Source: Nocardioides glacieisoli
Lineage (GTDB): Bacteria; Actinomycetota; Actinomycetes; Propionibacteriales; Nocardioidaceae
Assembly (NCBI RefSeq): GCF_004137245.1
Contig: NZ_SDWS01000001.1
Location: 248,001 to 312,000, forward strand
Length of the DNA: 64,000 bases
Reading direction: 5' to 3'
Shown: positions 8,723 to 18,132 of the stretch, piece by piece
How positions within the stretch are numbered: the stretch's first letter is position 1
How the letters are laid out: each line of letters begins with the position of its first letter
Position numbers and translations under genes: made by a program
The notes under the pieces: generated by a model
The model's database searches: none
What the model was told of the DNA's origin: nothing
What the model saw: the letters and a program-made list of their open reading frames with translations, nothing else

Positions 8723-10930
8723 GTGCCCGCGATCACGCCGGACAGCCCGATCGGGGCGGTCTTCGGCTCCCACCACAAGAAGCGCAAGCTCGCCGAGGAG
8801 GGCCTCGGCCTGCGCACGGTCGGCGACCTGCTGCGCCACTTCCCGCGTCGCTACATCGCCGCGACCGAGCTGTCCGAGGTCCCCACGCCCGTCGTCGGCG
8901 AGCAGCTGACGATCATCGGCGAGGTCAGGTCGTGCGAGAGCGCGTCCTTCTTCAGCGGCAACCGCCGCCAGTTCCGTACGTCGGTGCGGCTGAGGACCGA
9001 CGGCCCCGACTTCTCCGTCACCCTGTTCAGCCCCTACCAGAGCCTCGTCGACAAGCACGAGGCCGAGTTCCGCCCCGGCAACCGTGCGGTCTTCACCGGC
9101 AAGGCCAAGCAGTTCCGCGGCAGCTGGCAGCTCGAGCAGCCCCACGGGTTCGCGCTGGACGGCGCCGAGGCCGCGACGATGAGCAGGCTGATGCCCGTCT
9201 ACCCGCTGACGGCCAAGCTCTACTCGTGGGACCTGCAGAAGGTCATCACGGCGGCGCTCGACCTGGTCGCCGACGTGCCCGACGTCTTCACCCCTGAGCT
9301 CCGCACCCAGTTCGAGCTGCTCGACGTCATGCAGGCGCTCCGCTGGATGCATGCCCCCGACGAGTGGAGCCAGCTCGGGGCCGCCCAGAAGCGCTTCCGT
9401 TTCGAGGAGGCGCTGGTCCTCCAGCTGGTGCTCGCGCGGCGGCGTGCGGCCCACCGCGAGCAGGGCGCGCGCGCCCGCGTCGGCAGGCCCGACGGGATCC
9501 TCGCGGCGTTCGACGCGCGCCTGCCCTTCGAGCTCACGGCCGGCCAGCGCGAGATCGGGGAGCTCGTGGCCGAGGAGCTCGCCCGCGACCACCCGATGAA
9601 CCGGCTGCTCCAGGGTGAGGTCGGCTCCGGCAAGACCCTCGTGGCGCTGCGCGCGATGCTCCAGGTCGTCGACAGCGGGGGACAGGCCGCCCTCCTGGCG
9701 CCCACGGAGGTCCTGGCCCAGCAGCACCACCGCTCGATCTCCGCGATGCTCGGCGACCTCGCGCAGGGCGGGATGCTCGGCGGCGCCGCCGACGCGACGA
9801 GCGTCGTGCTCCTCACCGGCTCGATGGGCAAGGCCGCCCGGCAGGAGGCGATGCTGAAGATCGTCACCGGCGAGGCCGGGGTCATCGTCGGCACCCACGC
9901 CCTGCTGGAGGACAAGGTGCAGATGGCCGACCTGGGCCTGGTCGTGGTCGACGAGCAGCACCGCTTCGGTGTCGAGCAGCGTGCCGCGCTGACCGACAAG
10001 GCCGGCACCCCGCCGCACGTGCTCGTGATGACCGCGACCCCCATCCCGCGCACGGTCGCGATGACGGTGTTCGGCGACCTCGAGACCTCCGTGCTGGCCG
10101 AGCTGCCCGCCGGCCGAGCCCCGATCCAGACCAACGTCGTCCCCCTCGCCGACCAGCCCTCGTGGATCGACCGCGCCTGGCAACGCGTGCGCGAGGAGGT
10201 CGAGAAGGGCCACCAGGTCTACGTCGTGTGCCCGCGGATCTCGGGCGACGCCCAGGAGGACGGCGAGACCGACCAGCTCGACCTCGACGACGAGGGCAAC
10301 GAGGTGCCGCCCAAGCGGGCGCTCGCGGCGGTCGAGGACGTCCACGCCGAGCTGGCCGCCGGGCCGCTCGCCGGGTTGCGGACCGCGGTGCTGCACGGCC
10401 GGCTGACCGCCGACGCCAAGGACGCGACGATGCGGTCGTTCGCCGCGGGCGAGATCGACGTACTGGTCGCGACCACCGTCATCGAGGTGGGCGTGGACGT
10501 CCACAACGCGACGATGATGGTGCTGCTCGACGCCGACCGCTTCGGCGTCTCGCAGCTCCACCAGCTGCGCGGCCGCGTCGGTCGAGGCGGACTTCCCGGC
10601 CTCTGCCTGCTGGTGTCCCACGCCGAGCTGGGTTCGCCGGCCCGCGACCGCCTCGACGCCGTGGCCGCGACGACCGACGGCTTCGAGCTGAGCCGGGTCG
10701 ACCTCGAGCAGCGCCGCGAGGGCGACGTCCTCGGGGCCAGTCAGTCAGGTTTCCGTTCAGGACTCGTCACACTTCGTGTGCTCCGCGACGAGAAGACCAT
10801 CATCCGTGCCCGGGAGGCCGCGGAGGCGTTACTCTCCGGTGACCCCGGGCTCACCCGGGCGCCCGACCTCGCCGCTGCGGTGGCCGAGGTCGAACGTTCA
10901 GCAGCCTCGGCCTACCTGGACAAGGGCTGA
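8723..10930 (+). CDS. recG: ATP-dependent DNA helicase RecG
   Basis: This 735-residue superfamily 2 helicase remodels stalled replication forks and branched DNA. Visible parts are the N-terminal wedge/OB region with LLRHFPRRYI, Walker A in GEVGSGKTLVALRAM, the DEAH-type box VVDEQHRFGVEQRAAL, the TATPIPRT motif, VATTVIEVGVDVHNATMM and the QLRGRVGRG motif. The GTG start at 8723 has AGGAG 7 nt upstream and follows the DhaL stop by 22 nt, so the two genes are probably co-transcribed. Longer in-frame starts lie inside the DhaL gene. Confidence 0.95.
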   Translation: MPAITPDSPIGAVFGSHHKKRKLAEEGLGLRTVGDLLRHFPRRYIAATELSEVPTPVVGEQLTIIGEVRSCESASFFSGNRRQFRTSVRLRTDGPDFSVTLFSPYQSLVDKHEAEFRPGNRAVFTGKAKQFRGSWQLEQPHGFALDGAEAATMSRLMPVYPLTAKLYSWDLQKVITAALDLVADVPDVFTPELRTQFELLDVMQALRWMHAPDEWSQLGAAQKRFRFEEALVLQLVLARRRAAHREQGARARVGRPDGILAAFDARLPFELTAGQREIGELVAEELARDHPMNRLLQGEVGSGKTLVALRAMLQVVDSGGQAALLAPTEVLAQQHHRSISAMLGDLAQGGMLGGAADATSVVLLTGSMGKAARQEAMLKIVTGEAGVIVGTHALLEDKVQMADLGLVVVDEQHRFGVEQRAALTDKAGTPPHVLVMTATPIPRTVAMTVFGDLETSVLAELPAGRAPIQTNVVPLADQPSWIDRAWQRVREEVEKGHQVYVVCPRISGDAQEDGETDQLDLDDEGNEVPPKRALAAVEDVHAELAAGPLAGLRTAVLHGRLTADAKDATMRSFAAGEIDVLVATTVIEVGVDVHNATMMVLLDADRFGVSQLHQLRGRVGRGGLPGLCLLVSHAELGSPARDRLDAVAATTDGFELSRVDLEQRREGDVLGASQSGFRSGLVTLRVLRDEKTIIRAREAAEALLSGDPGLTRAPDLAAAVAEVERSAASAYLDKG

Positions 10931-10954
10931 ATGGAGAAGGGCTGACCACGGGGA

Positions 10955-11524
10955 ATGACTCGCATCATCGGGGGAACGGCGGGCGGGCGGCGTCTGGAGA
11001 CGCCGCGCGGCCAGTCGACCCGACCCACCAGCGACCGGGTGCGCGAAGCCCTCTTCTCGGCGATCGAGGCGCGCACCGGCTCGCTCGACGGCCTCCGCTT
11101 CCTCGACCTCTACGCCGGGTCGGGCGCGGTCGGCCTCGAGGCCCGCTCCCGCGGGGCAGGTGTGGTCACGCTCGTCGAGCAGGACCGGCGTACGGCCGCG
11201 CTGATCACCCGCAACGCCGCCGCGCTCGGCTTCTCGCGCGCCCGCGTCATCTCGGCCTCGGTGGCGACCGTCCTGCAGTCCCCGCCCGCCGCGCCCTACG
11301 ACCTCGTGTTCTCCGACCCGCCCTATCCGACGCCGGACGAGGACGTCGACGCCGACCTCGTCGCGCTCGTCGCGCACGGCTGGCTCGTGCCGGGCGCCCT
11401 CGTCGTCGTCGAACGGGCGACCAAGCGCACCCTGCTGACCTGGCCCGACGGCATCGTCGAGGAGCGCACGAAGCGCTACGGCGAGACCACGCTTTGGTAC
11501 GGTCACGCCACCCCCGCCGCTTGA
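10955..11524 (+). CDS. rsmD: 16S rRNA (guanine(966)-N(2))-methyltransferase RsmD
   Basis: This 189-residue Rossmann-fold methyltransferase has the RsmD N-terminus MTRIIGGTAGGRRLETP, the family marker RPTSDRVREALFS, the SAM-binding DLYAGSGAVGLEA, and the catalytic SDPPYP motif. It modifies G966 of 16S rRNA during 30S assembly. It starts 24 nt after the recG stop. The short gap carries an imperfect repeat of the recG stop region with a second AAGGGCTGA. It is followed by coaD after 20 nt, as in many bacteria. Confidence 0.92.
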   Translation: MTRIIGGTAGGRRLETPRGQSTRPTSDRVREALFSAIEARTGSLDGLRFLDLYAGSGAVGLEARSRGAGVVTLVEQDRRTAALITRNAAALGFSRARVISASVATVLQSPPAAPYDLVFSDPPYPTPDEDVDADLVALVAHGWLVPGALVVVERATKRTLLTWPDGIVEERTKRYGETTLWYGHATPAA

Positions 11525-11544
11525 TGGAGACCTGAAGGAGAGCC

Positions 11545-12030
11545 GTGCGCCGCGCTGTCTGCCCCGGGTCCTTCGACCCGGTGACCAACGGCCACCTCGA
11601 CATCGTCTCCCGGGCCGCGAGGCTCTTCGACGAGGTCGTCGTCGCCATCGGCACCAACATGTCCAAGAGCCGGCTCTTCACGCCTGACGAGCGGATCGCG
11701 ATGCTCGAGGAGGCCACCGCCGCGATCCCCCACGTGCGGGTGTCGGGGTTCGAGGGCCTCATCGTCGACTTCTGCCGCGAGATCGAGGCGGTCGCGATCG
11801 TCAAGGGGCTGCGGGGCTCCGGGGACTACGAGTACGAGCTGCCGATGGCGCAGATGAACTCGCACCTCACCGACGTCGAGACCGTCTTCCTCCCCGGTGC
11901 CGTCGGCAACGCGTTCGTCTCCTCCAGCCTGATCAAGGAGGTCGCGGCGCTCGGTGGCGACGTACGCGGTCTGGTCCCGGACTCGGTGCACGACCAGCTC
12001 GTGCAGCGCCTGGCCGAGCGTCGGTCCTGA
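11545..12030 (+). CDS. coaD: Pantetheine-phosphate adenylyltransferase
   Basis: This 161-residue protein has the length of CoaD, which adenylates 4'-phosphopantetheine in the fourth step of coenzyme A synthesis. The nucleotidyltransferase T/HXGH-type signature appears as GSFDPVTNGHLDIV. The second signature ISSSXXR/K is seen as VSSSLIKEVAALGGDV. The GTG start has GAAGGAGAG immediately upstream. It is tightly linked to rsmD. Confidence 0.95.
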   Translation: MRRAVCPGSFDPVTNGHLDIVSRAARLFDEVVVAIGTNMSKSRLFTPDERIAMLEEATAAIPHVRVSGFEGLIVDFCREIEAVAIVKGLRGSGDYEYELPMAQMNSHLTDVETVFLPGAVGNAFVSSSLIKEVAALGGDVRGLVPDSVHDQLVQRLAERRS

Positions 12031-12063
12031 CCACGATCGCGACCAGGGCTGGACGCACCCGTT

Positions 12064-12092
12064 TTGCCCCGTCACACGCCGACGGATACGAT
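12064..12092 (+). promoter_or_regulatory. Predicted sigma-70 type promoter of yceD-rpmF
   Basis: TTGCCC (12064-12069) and TACGAT (12087-12092) are separated by 17 bp in the intergenic gap after coaD. A transcript would begin near 12099 and carry a leader of about 32 nt with the AGGAG site before the TTG start of the DUF177 gene. Confidence 0.55.
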
Positions 12093-12130
12093 TCTCCGGT
12101 TGTGTCTGTGTCCAGAAACAGGAGTTCGTC

Positions 12131-12697
12131 TTGACCAGCCTGGACCCGAGGGCGCCGCTCGTGCTTGACACCCGCGAGCTCGGCCGCCGCCCGGGGTCCC
12201 AGCGTGAAGTCGAGCTCACGGTTCCGGCGCCGGCACAACTTGGTATCGAAGTCCTCAGTGTCCCCGAGGGTGCGCCGGTCGAGCTCGACCTGCGCCTCGA
12301 GGCGGTCATGGAGGGCGTGCTGCTCACGGGCACGGCCACGGCCACGCTCGAGGGGGAGTGCGTACGGTGCCTGCAGGCCATCGAGGACGAGATCTTCGTG
12401 GACCTGCAGGAGCTCTACGTCTACCCCGACCAGCACGACAAGGCCGCTGAGCACGACGACAGCGACCTCGACGACGAGACCAGCCGGCTCGAGGACGACC
12501 TGCTCGACCTCGAGCCCCTGCTGCGGGACGCGGTGGTGCTCGCACTGCCGTTCCAGCCGCTGTGCATGGACGATTGCCCGGGGTTGTGCACCGAGTGTGG
12601 TGCACGGCTCGCCGACGATCCGGACCACGCGCACGACGCGCCGATCGACCCGCGCTGGGCAGGGCTCCAGGAGCTCACGCAGGACCAGCAGGACTGA
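12131..12697 (+). CDS. yceD: DUF177/YceD family protein (23S rRNA accumulation protein)
   Basis: This 188-residue protein belongs to the DUF177/YceD family, which sits next to rpmF in most bacteria and is linked to 23S rRNA accumulation. It shows [20 protein letters not shown] in the middle and a C-terminal Cys cluster [16 protein letters not shown] that could bind zinc. The TTG start at 12131 is supported by AGGAG at 12119-12123 and by the family start; the frame is open further upstream without a suitable start. It is followed by rpmF after 67 nt. Confidence 0.85.
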   Translation: MTSLDPRAPLVLDTRELGRRPGSQREVELTVPAPAQLGIEVLSVPEGAPVELDLRLEAVMEGVLLTGTATATLEGECVRCLQAIEDEIFVDLQELYVYPDQHDKAAEHDDSDLDDETSRLEDDLLDLEPLLRDAVVLALPFQPLCMDDCPGLCTECGARLADDPDHAHDAPIDPRWAGLQELTQDQQD

Positions 12698-12764
12698 CAC
12701 CAGACTGACCACTCGCCCGGGGCACCCCGGACGATGCACGCCAACTGATTCACAGGAGACCACC

Positions 12765-12950
12765 ATGGCTGTTCCGAAGCGGAAGATGTCGCGCAGCAAC
12801 ACGCGTCACCGCCGTTCGCAGTGGAAGGCCGTCGCGCCGTCCCTCGCGACGTGTGCCAACCCCGCCTGCGGTGCCAAGCACCTCCCGCACCGCGCGTGCG
12901 GCCAGTGCGGCCAGTACGGCGCCAAGGGCGCCCTTCGCCCCGTTCTCTGA
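12765..12950 (+). CDS. rpmF: 50S ribosomal protein L32
   Basis: This 61-residue protein begins [17 protein letters not shown], the L32 signature. It has a four-cysteine zinc site with C30, C35, C45 and C48 (CANPAC and CGQC). A CACAGGAGACC ribosome binding site lies just before the ATG. Its stop codon is 8 nt before the probable CTG start of rnc, so rpmF, rnc and mutM are very likely one operon. Confidence 0.96.
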   Translation: MAVPKRKMSRSNTRHRRSQWKAVAPSLATCANPACGAKHLPHRACGQCGQYGAKGALRPVL

Positions 12951-12958
12951 CGCGTCCG

Positions 12959-13675
12959 CTGAGCACAGACGAGCTCCGCGCAGCGCTCGGTGATCCGGTC
13001 CTGGATCCCGAGCTGCTGCAGCGTGCTCTGACGCACCGCTCGTTCGCCTACGAGAACGGGCAGATCCCGACCAACGAGCGCCTCGAGTTCCTCGGCGACT
13101 CGGTGCTCGGGATCGTGGTGACCGAGACGCTCTACCTCGCCCACCCGGACTACTCCGAGGGGCGGCTGGCCAAGCTGCGCGCCGCCGTGGTCAACGCCCG
13201 CGCGCTGGCCGACGTCGCCCGCGAGATCGAGCTCGGTCAGCACATCAAGCTCGGCCGCGGTGAGGAGACCACCGGCGGTCGCGACAAGGCCTCGATCCTC
13301 TCCGACACCGTCGAGGCGGTGATCGGCGCGATCCACCTCAGCGGTGGGATGGACGAGGCCGCCAAGGTGATCCACCGCCTCTTCGACCCGGTGATGGAGG
13401 CCGCCGCGTCCATGGGCGCCGGCCTCGACTGGAAGACCTCCCTCCAGGAGCTCTCCGCCAACCTGGGACTGGGTGTTCCCGAGTACCTCATCGAGGACGA
13501 CGGCCCCGACCACATGAAGACCTTCGTCGCGCGGGTCCGCGTCGGCGAGCTCGTCCTCGGCAACGGCAACGGCCGCTCCAAGAAGGAGGCCGAGCAGGGC
13601 GCCGCCGAGACGGCGTACAGCGAGATCCGGGCCTCCCACCCGGTCCCGGACGCACCCGCCTCCGCCGCCGACTGA
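12959..13675 (+). CDS. rnc: Ribonuclease III (probable CTG start)
   Basis: The 238-residue product cleaves double-stranded RNA in rRNA and mRNA maturation. It contains the RNase III signature [12 protein letters not shown], the downstream catalytic [18 protein letters not shown], and a C-terminal dsRNA-binding domain ending [15 protein letters not shown]. The start is unusual. The reading frame has no ATG, GTG or TTG between the rpmF stop and the conserved domain. The family N-terminus (M-S-x-D-E-L-R) aligns with CTG at 12959, read as LSTDELR. The nearest in-frame GTG codons lie inside rpmF and would add an Arg/Pro-rich tail. No clear ribosome binding site precedes the CTG, so coupling to rpmF translation is likely. 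Confidence 0.85.
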   Translation: MSTDELRAALGDPVLDPELLQRALTHRSFAYENGQIPTNERLEFLGDSVLGIVVTETLYLAHPDYSEGRLAKLRAAVVNARALADVAREIELGQHIKLGRGEETTGGRDKASILSDTVEAVIGAIHLSGGMDEAAKVIHRLFDPVMEAAASMGAGLDWKTSLQELSANLGLGVPEYLIEDDGPDHMKTFVARVRVGELVLGNGNGRSKKEAEQGAAETAYSEIRASHPVPDAPASAAD

Positions 13676-13678
13676 GCC

Positions 13679-14542
13679 GTGCCCGAGCTCCCCGAGGTCG
13701 AGGTCGTCCGCGCCGGCCTCGAGCGCCACGTCGTCGGCAGCACCCTCGAGTCCGTCGAGGTGCTCCACCCCCGGCCCGTACGCCGCCACCTGAGCGGCCC
13801 GTCCGGCTTCGCCGCCGCGCTGGTCGGGCGCCGCGTCGAGGCAGTCCGCCGACGCGGCAAGTACTTCTGGCTCGCGCTGGACAACGGGGACGCACTTCTG
13901 GGCCACCTCGGGATGAGCGGCCAGATGCTGCTCCACGAGCCCGGCGCGCTCGACGAGCGGCACCTGCGCGTCCGCTTCGTGCTGCGCACGCCGGACGGGC
14001 GACCCCTCGAGATGCGCTTCGTCGACCAGCGGATGTTCGGCGGCCTCGCCGTGTCCGCCGGTGGCGCCGAGCTGCCGGCCGAGATCGTCCACATCGCCCG
14101 CGACCCGATCGACCCGGAGTTCGACGACGCCGAGTTCGTGCGCCGCGCCCGGCGGCGTACGTCCGCGATCAAGCGGCTGCTGCTCGACCAGGGCCTCATC
14201 TCCGGCGTCGGCAACATCTACGCCGACGAGGCGCTGTGGCGCTCCAGGCTGCACGGCGAGCGACCGGGCGACCGGCTCACCGGCCCGGTGCTGCGCGGGC
14301 TGCTCGGCCACGTCCGAGCGGTGATGGGCGAGGCGCTCGCCCAGGGCGGCACGTCCTTCGACGCGTTGTACGTCAACGTCAACGGCGAGTCCGGCTACTT
14401 CGACCGCTCGCTCGACGCCTACGGCCAGGAGGGCCACCCGTGCCGGCGATGCGGCACCCCGATCCGCCGGGTCGCCTTCATGAACCGCTCGTCGTTCTTC
14501 TGCCCGCGCTGCCAGCGGCCGCCGCGGAGGCGAGCAGGCTGA
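13679..14542 (+). CDS. mutM: Formamidopyrimidine-DNA glycosylase
   Basis: This 287-residue base-excision repair enzyme removes oxidised purines such as 8-oxoguanine. The mature N-terminus [13 protein letters not shown] provides the catalytic proline and Glu3. The lysine region is [11 protein letters not shown] and the H2TH region is [21 protein letters not shown]. The C-terminal zinc finger uses CRRC and CPRC. The GTG start is 3 nt after the rnc stop, so the gene is the third member of the rpmF-rnc-mutM unit, the usual order in actinobacteria. Confidence 0.95.
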   Translation: MPELPEVEVVRAGLERHVVGSTLESVEVLHPRPVRRHLSGPSGFAAALVGRRVEAVRRRGKYFWLALDNGDALLGHLGMSGQMLLHEPGALDERHLRVRFVLRTPDGRPLEMRFVDQRMFGGLAVSAGGAELPAEIVHIARDPIDPEFDDAEFVRRARRRTSAIKRLLLDQGLISGVGNIYADEALWRSRLHGERPGDRLTGPVLRGLLGHVRAVMGEALAQGGTSFDALYVNVNGESGYFDRSLDAYGQEGHPCRRCGTPIRRVAFMNRSSFFCPRCQRPPRRRAG

Positions 14543-14629
14543 GGCGTTGACCCAGCGGCAGCACGGTGGGACTCTTGGAGACGGCCGGATCGTCGGCTGA
14601 TCGTCTTCACTGTCTGCGAGAGGCTCCCC

Positions 14630-14833
14630 ATGGCCAAGGCGCTGTTGGGTCATGTGAACAGCGACGTGCGCACCACCGCCGTCCTCACCGTCGAGAACCG
14701 GCGGTTGCGGCGTCGGGTCGAGGACCTGGAGGCGCTGGTGCTGCGGCTGCAGGCCGACAACGACCGGCTCGCGGCGGCCGACCGGGACGCCCGCGAGGCC
14801 GCTCGCGTGGCCGAGGACCTGCAGCCCGCCTGA
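14630..14833 (+). CDS. Small coiled-coil protein of unknown function
   Basis: This 67-residue protein begins MAKALLGHVNSDVRTTAVL and continues with a Leu- and Arg-rich heptad region (ENRRLRRRVEDLEALVLRLQ) that predicts a coiled coil. The frame and codon use look native and GAGAGG lies 5 nt before the ATG. Similar MAKALLGH-starting coiled-coil proteins are common in actinobacteria, as I recall them, but have no known role. It may form homodimers. It stands between mutM and the MFS gene. Confidence 0.65.
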   Translation: MAKALLGHVNSDVRTTAVLTVENRRLRRRVEDLEALVLRLQADNDRLAAADRDAREAARVAEDLQPA

Positions 14834-14879
14834 TATCCACCTGCGCGCGGACCTCGCGCTCGCCTAGGCTCCGGTGCTC

Positions 14880-16124
14880 GTGACCCGACTCGTCGAGACC
14901 GTCTTCCCGGCGCGCCTCGGCCATGGGTTCCGTTGGCTCGTCGGGTCCTCGTGGGTGACCAACCTCGGTGACGGCGTGCTCATCGCTGCCGGCCCGCTCC
15001 TCATCGCCTCGCAGACCCGCAACCCGGTCCTCGTCTCCTCGGCCATGATCGCGTTGCAGGCGCCGTGGCTGGTCTTCGGCCTCATCGCCGGAGCGCTGGC
15101 CGACCGTCTCGACCGCCGCCGCGTGATCATGGCCGCCAACCTCGCCCGCGGGCTGGTCCTCGCGATGCTGTGCGCAGTGATCGCCACCGGTCACGTGAAC
15201 ATCGGCATCGTCCTCGGAGCGATGCTCCTGCTGGGCACCGCCGAGGTCTTCGTCGACGCCACCGCCGGGACGCTGACCCCGATGCTGGTCGACAAGAGCG
15301 ACCTCGGCATCGCGAACTCCCGCCTGATGGCCGGGATGCTCACCGGCAACCAGCTGGTCGGGCCGGCCGTCGGCGCGCTGCTGTTCTCCGTCGGGATGGT
15401 CTACCCGTTCTCGGTGACGGTGGTCTGCATCGTCGTCGGCGTCCTGCTGGTGTCCAGGATCGGCACGGCGCCGGGCGCGGTGCGCGAGCACGTCGACACC
15501 CACGTCCGGCAGGACATCGCCGACGGCGTCAGGTGGCTGATGGGCAACCCGCCCGTGCGCACGCTGGCGATCATCATCGTGGTCTTCAACGTCACCTGGG
15601 CCGCGCCCTGGGCCGTCCTCGTCCTCTGGGCACTGGAGCGGGTCGGCATCAACGAGGCGGGTTTCGGCCTGCTGACCACCGCGTCCGCCCTCGGCGGCCT
15701 GCTCGCGACGTTCTCCTACGGCTGGCTCGAGAAGCGGGTGCCGCTCGCCACCCTCATGCGCACGGTGCTGCTGTGCGAGGTGCTCTTCCACCTCGCCATG
15801 GCGCTGACCACCTCGCCCTGGGCGGCGTACCCGCTCATGTTCTTCTTCGGCGCGTACGCCTTCGTGTGGGGCACGCTCTCGTGGACCGTCCGGCAGCGCG
15901 CGGTGCCCACGGAGCTCCAGGGTCGTGTCGGCTCGGTCTACATGATCTGCGTGATGGGCGGCATGCTCGTCGGCTCGCTCCTCGGCGGCCTGATCGCCGG
16001 CATCGGGGGGCTCACGGCTCCGTGGTGGTTCGCCTTCGTCGGCGCCGGCGTGACGCTGGCGCTGGTGTGGCGGTCGCTCGAGCAGATCGCCCACGCCGAC
16101 GAGACGACCGCGGAGACCACCTGA
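14880..16124 (+). CDS. MFS transporter (MFS_3/TMS type)
   Basis: The protein is about 414 residues long with roughly ten to twelve hydrophobic segments. The loop between the second and third segments carries GALADRLDRRRVIM, the MFS loop motif. Overall it resembles EntS/TMS-type exporters, which move small hydrophobic compounds out of the cell. The substrate is not known and no synthesis cluster is nearby. Two GTG starts are possible, at 14874 and 14880. TAGGCT (14865-14870) ends 9 nt before the second and only 3 nt before the first, so 14880 is preferred. Confidence 0.75.
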   Translation: MTRLVETVFPARLGHGFRWLVGSSWVTNLGDGVLIAAGPLLIASQTRNPVLVSSAMIALQAPWLVFGLIAGALADRLDRRRVIMAANLARGLVLAMLCAVIATGHVNIGIVLGAMLLLGTAEVFVDATAGTLTPMLVDKSDLGIANSRLMAGMLTGNQLVGPAVGALLFSVGMVYPFSVTVVCIVVGVLLVSRIGTAPGAVREHVDTHVRQDIADGVRWLMGNPPVRTLAIIIVVFNVTWAAPWAVLVLWALERVGINEAGFGLLTTASALGGLLATFSYGWLEKRVPLATLMRTVLLCEVLFHLAMALTTSPWAAYPLMFFFGAYAFVWGTLSWTVRQRAVPTELQGRVGSVYMICVMGGMLVGSLLGGLIAGIGGLTAPWWFAFVGAGVTLALVWRSLEQIAHADETTAETT

Positions 16125-16155
16125 CCCGTCGGGCGCCGGATGGTTCGATGGGCGG

Positions 16156-17517
16156 ATGGACTCCCTCGCCGAGCTCGTCGACGCCCTGCCGGCCGGAGTG
16201 GTCGCGACCGACCCGGCCACCCTGGAGAACTACCGCTACGACTGGTCCCGTGACACCGGTGCCGGGACACCCGTCGCGGTCGTGCGGGCCGAGGACGCGA
16301 GCCAGGTGCAGGCCGCGGTGCGGTGGGCAGCGGCGTACGACGTCCCGGTGGTGCCGCGCGGTGCCGGGTCGGGCCTCTCGGGCGGGGCGAGCGCCGTCGA
16401 CGGCGGGATCGTGCTGAGCCTCGAGCGGATGCGGGCGATCGAGATCGACACCGACTGCCAGGTGGCCGTCGTCGAGCCCGGCGCCTTCAACGCCGAGGTG
16501 AAGGCGGCCTCGAAGGTGCACGGCCTCTGGTACCCGCCCGACCCGTCGTCGTTCGAGATCTGCTCGATCGGCGGCAACGTCGCCACCAACGCCGGCGGGC
16601 TGTGCTGCGTGAAGTACGGCGTGACCACCGACTACGTGCTCGGCCTCGACGTCGTGCTCGCCGACGGCACCCTCATCACCCTCGGTGGCAAGCGCATCAA
16701 GGACGTCGCCGGGCTCTCGCTGGTCAAGCTGTTCGTGGGGTCCGAGGGGACGCTCGGCATCGTCACCCGTGCGATCCTGCGGCTGGTGCCGCAGCCGCTG
16801 CCGCCGGCGACGCTCGTGGCGTCCTTCGAGTCCGTGGTGGCTGCCGCCGAGGCCGTCGTGGCCGTACGCCGCACGCTGCGGCCCTCGATGATGGAGCTGA
16901 TGGACCGGGCCACGATCAACGCGGTCGAGGACTTCGCCCCGCGCGGCCTCGACCGCACCGCGGGCGCCCTCCTGGTCGTGCAGTCCGACGCCCCGGGCGA
17001 CGCGCGGACGGCGGAGATCGCCGTCGTCGAGGCGGCGTGCGAGGCGGCCGGCGCGACCGAGGTCGTGGTGACCGACGACCCGGCGGAGGGGGAGATGTTC
17101 GTCGAGGCCCGACGGCTCGCCTTTCCGGCGGTCGAGGCGCGGGGCGCCCTGCTGCTGGAGGACGTCGGTGCCGCCGTGCCCCTGCTGCCCGACCTGCTCG
17201 CAGCGGTGGAGGAGATCGCCCGCGTGCACGACGTCGAGATCCCGACCGTCGCCCACGCCGGCGACGGCAACACCCACCCGATCATCGTGTACGTGCCCGG
17301 CGACGCCGACTCCGAGCGGCGGGCCCGGCTCGCCTTCGACGACATCCTGCAGGCGGCCATCCGGCTCGGCGGCACGATCACCGGGGAGCACGGCGTCGGT
17401 CGGACCAAGAAGGCCGCGCTTCCCGACCAGCTCGGCGAGGACGTGATGGCCCTGTCCCGGCGGATCAAGGACGCCCTCGACCCGGCGGGCATCCTCAACC
17501 CGGGGGCGGTGCTGTGA
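16156..17517 (+). CDS. FAD-binding oxidase, glycolate oxidase GlcD / D-lactate dehydrogenase type
   Basis: This 453-residue protein has the PCMH-type FAD fold. PVVPRGAGSGLSGGASAVDGG binds the pyrophosphate, and ICSIGGNVATNAGGLCCVKYG and GSEGTLGIVTRAILRL follow. The C-terminal FAD-oxidase cap contains VAHAGDGNTHP and ITGEHGVGRTKK, the substrate-binding His and Arg region of 2-hydroxy acid dehydrogenases. It likely oxidises a 2-hydroxy acid such as glycolate or D-lactate. The partner subunits GlcE and GlcF are absent here. It is followed about 100 nt later by the DUF1707 gene. Confidence 0.82.
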   Translation: MDSLAELVDALPAGVVATDPATLENYRYDWSRDTGAGTPVAVVRAEDASQVQAAVRWAAAYDVPVVPRGAGSGLSGGASAVDGGIVLSLERMRAIEIDTDCQVAVVEPGAFNAEVKAASKVHGLWYPPDPSSFEICSIGGNVATNAGGLCCVKYGVTTDYVLGLDVVLADGTLITLGGKRIKDVAGLSLVKLFVGSEGTLGIVTRAILRLVPQPLPPATLVASFESVVAAAEAVVAVRRTLRPSMMELMDRATINAVEDFAPRGLDRTAGALLVVQSDAPGDARTAEIAVVEAACEAAGATEVVVTDDPAEGEMFVEARRLAFPAVEARGALLLEDVGAAVPLLPDLLAAVEEIARVHDVEIPTVAHAGDGNTHPIIVYVPGDADSERRARLAFDDILQAAIRLGGTITGEHGVGRTKKAALPDQLGEDVMALSRRIKDALDPAGILNPGAVL

Positions 17518-17607
17518 CGCGCGTGGACCCCGTGGATGGCTCTGGCAGTCTTCGCCGACCGCGGCACTGAGTCGGCGAAGTCCCCACGCAGGGGCGGGGA
17601 CCGGGCT

Positions 17608-17613
17608 TAGCCT
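17608..17613 (+). promoter_or_regulatory. Leaderless -10 box of the DUF1707 gene
   Basis: TAGCCT ends exactly 7 nt before ATG 17621, so transcription should begin at or next to the A of the start codon. No ribosome binding site is present. Confidence 0.5.
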
Positions 17614-17620
17614 TGGGCCC

Positions 17621-18106
17621 ATGACCATGCCGCATGGCGAGCCCGGCGCGGGCGACGAGGCCTACCGCCACTGGCTGCGATCGCAGAACGAGGCAGAGGC
17701 CGCCCAGGACTCGCTCTTCGCCTCCGACTCCGACCGCGACGAGGTCTGCAGGCGTCTGGCATCCGCGTTCAGCGAGGGGCGGATCACGTCCACCGAGCTC
17801 GACGAGCGCACCACGCAGGCACTGGCCGCGCGGACCCATGGCGACCTCGACGCGGCGTTGCGGGGTCTGACCGTCCCGATGGCAGCCGCTCCGCCCGTGC
17901 TGCCGGCTTCCTTCGGTTACGCCCCGCCGGCCGCGCCGGCCAGGAGCGGCGTGAACCCGCGGATGGTGTTCTGGATCGTGTGCTTCTTCATGGCACCGTC
18001 CCTCCTCACGGGGCTCTCCTCGCAGGGGCCCACGGGGCTGCTCCCGGTCGTCGTCATCGGGCCCATCCTCTACCTGGTCTACCGGCGCCTCTACCCGCGC
18101 AGCTGA
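17621..18106 (+). CDS. DUF1707 domain membrane protein
   Basis: This 161-residue protein carries the short DUF1707 domain at about residues 35-80 (SDSDRDEVCRRLASAFSEGR, then ITSTELDERTTQAL), a domain common in actinobacterial membrane-associated proteins. A proline-rich linker leads to two C-terminal hydrophobic segments (MVFWIVCFFMAPSLL and LLPVVVIGPILYLVY), so the N-terminal domain is probably cytoplasmic. The molecular function is unknown. A second ATG lies two codons downstream. Confidence 0.75.
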   Translation: MTMPHGEPGAGDEAYRHWLRSQNEAEAAQDSLFASDSDRDEVCRRLASAFSEGRITSTELDERTTQALAARTHGDLDAALRGLTVPMAAAPPVLPASFGYAPPAAPARSGVNPRMVFWIVCFFMAPSLLTGLSSQGPTGLLPVVVIGPILYLVYRRLYPRS

Positions 18107-18132
18107 GCGTCCCCGCCACCGGCGAGTTGCGG

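Noticed and set aside
6640..8817. A 725-codon minus-strand frame ending with the L28 sequence
   Set aside because: Only its last 61 codons are real (rpmB). The rest is antisense to the DhaL gene.
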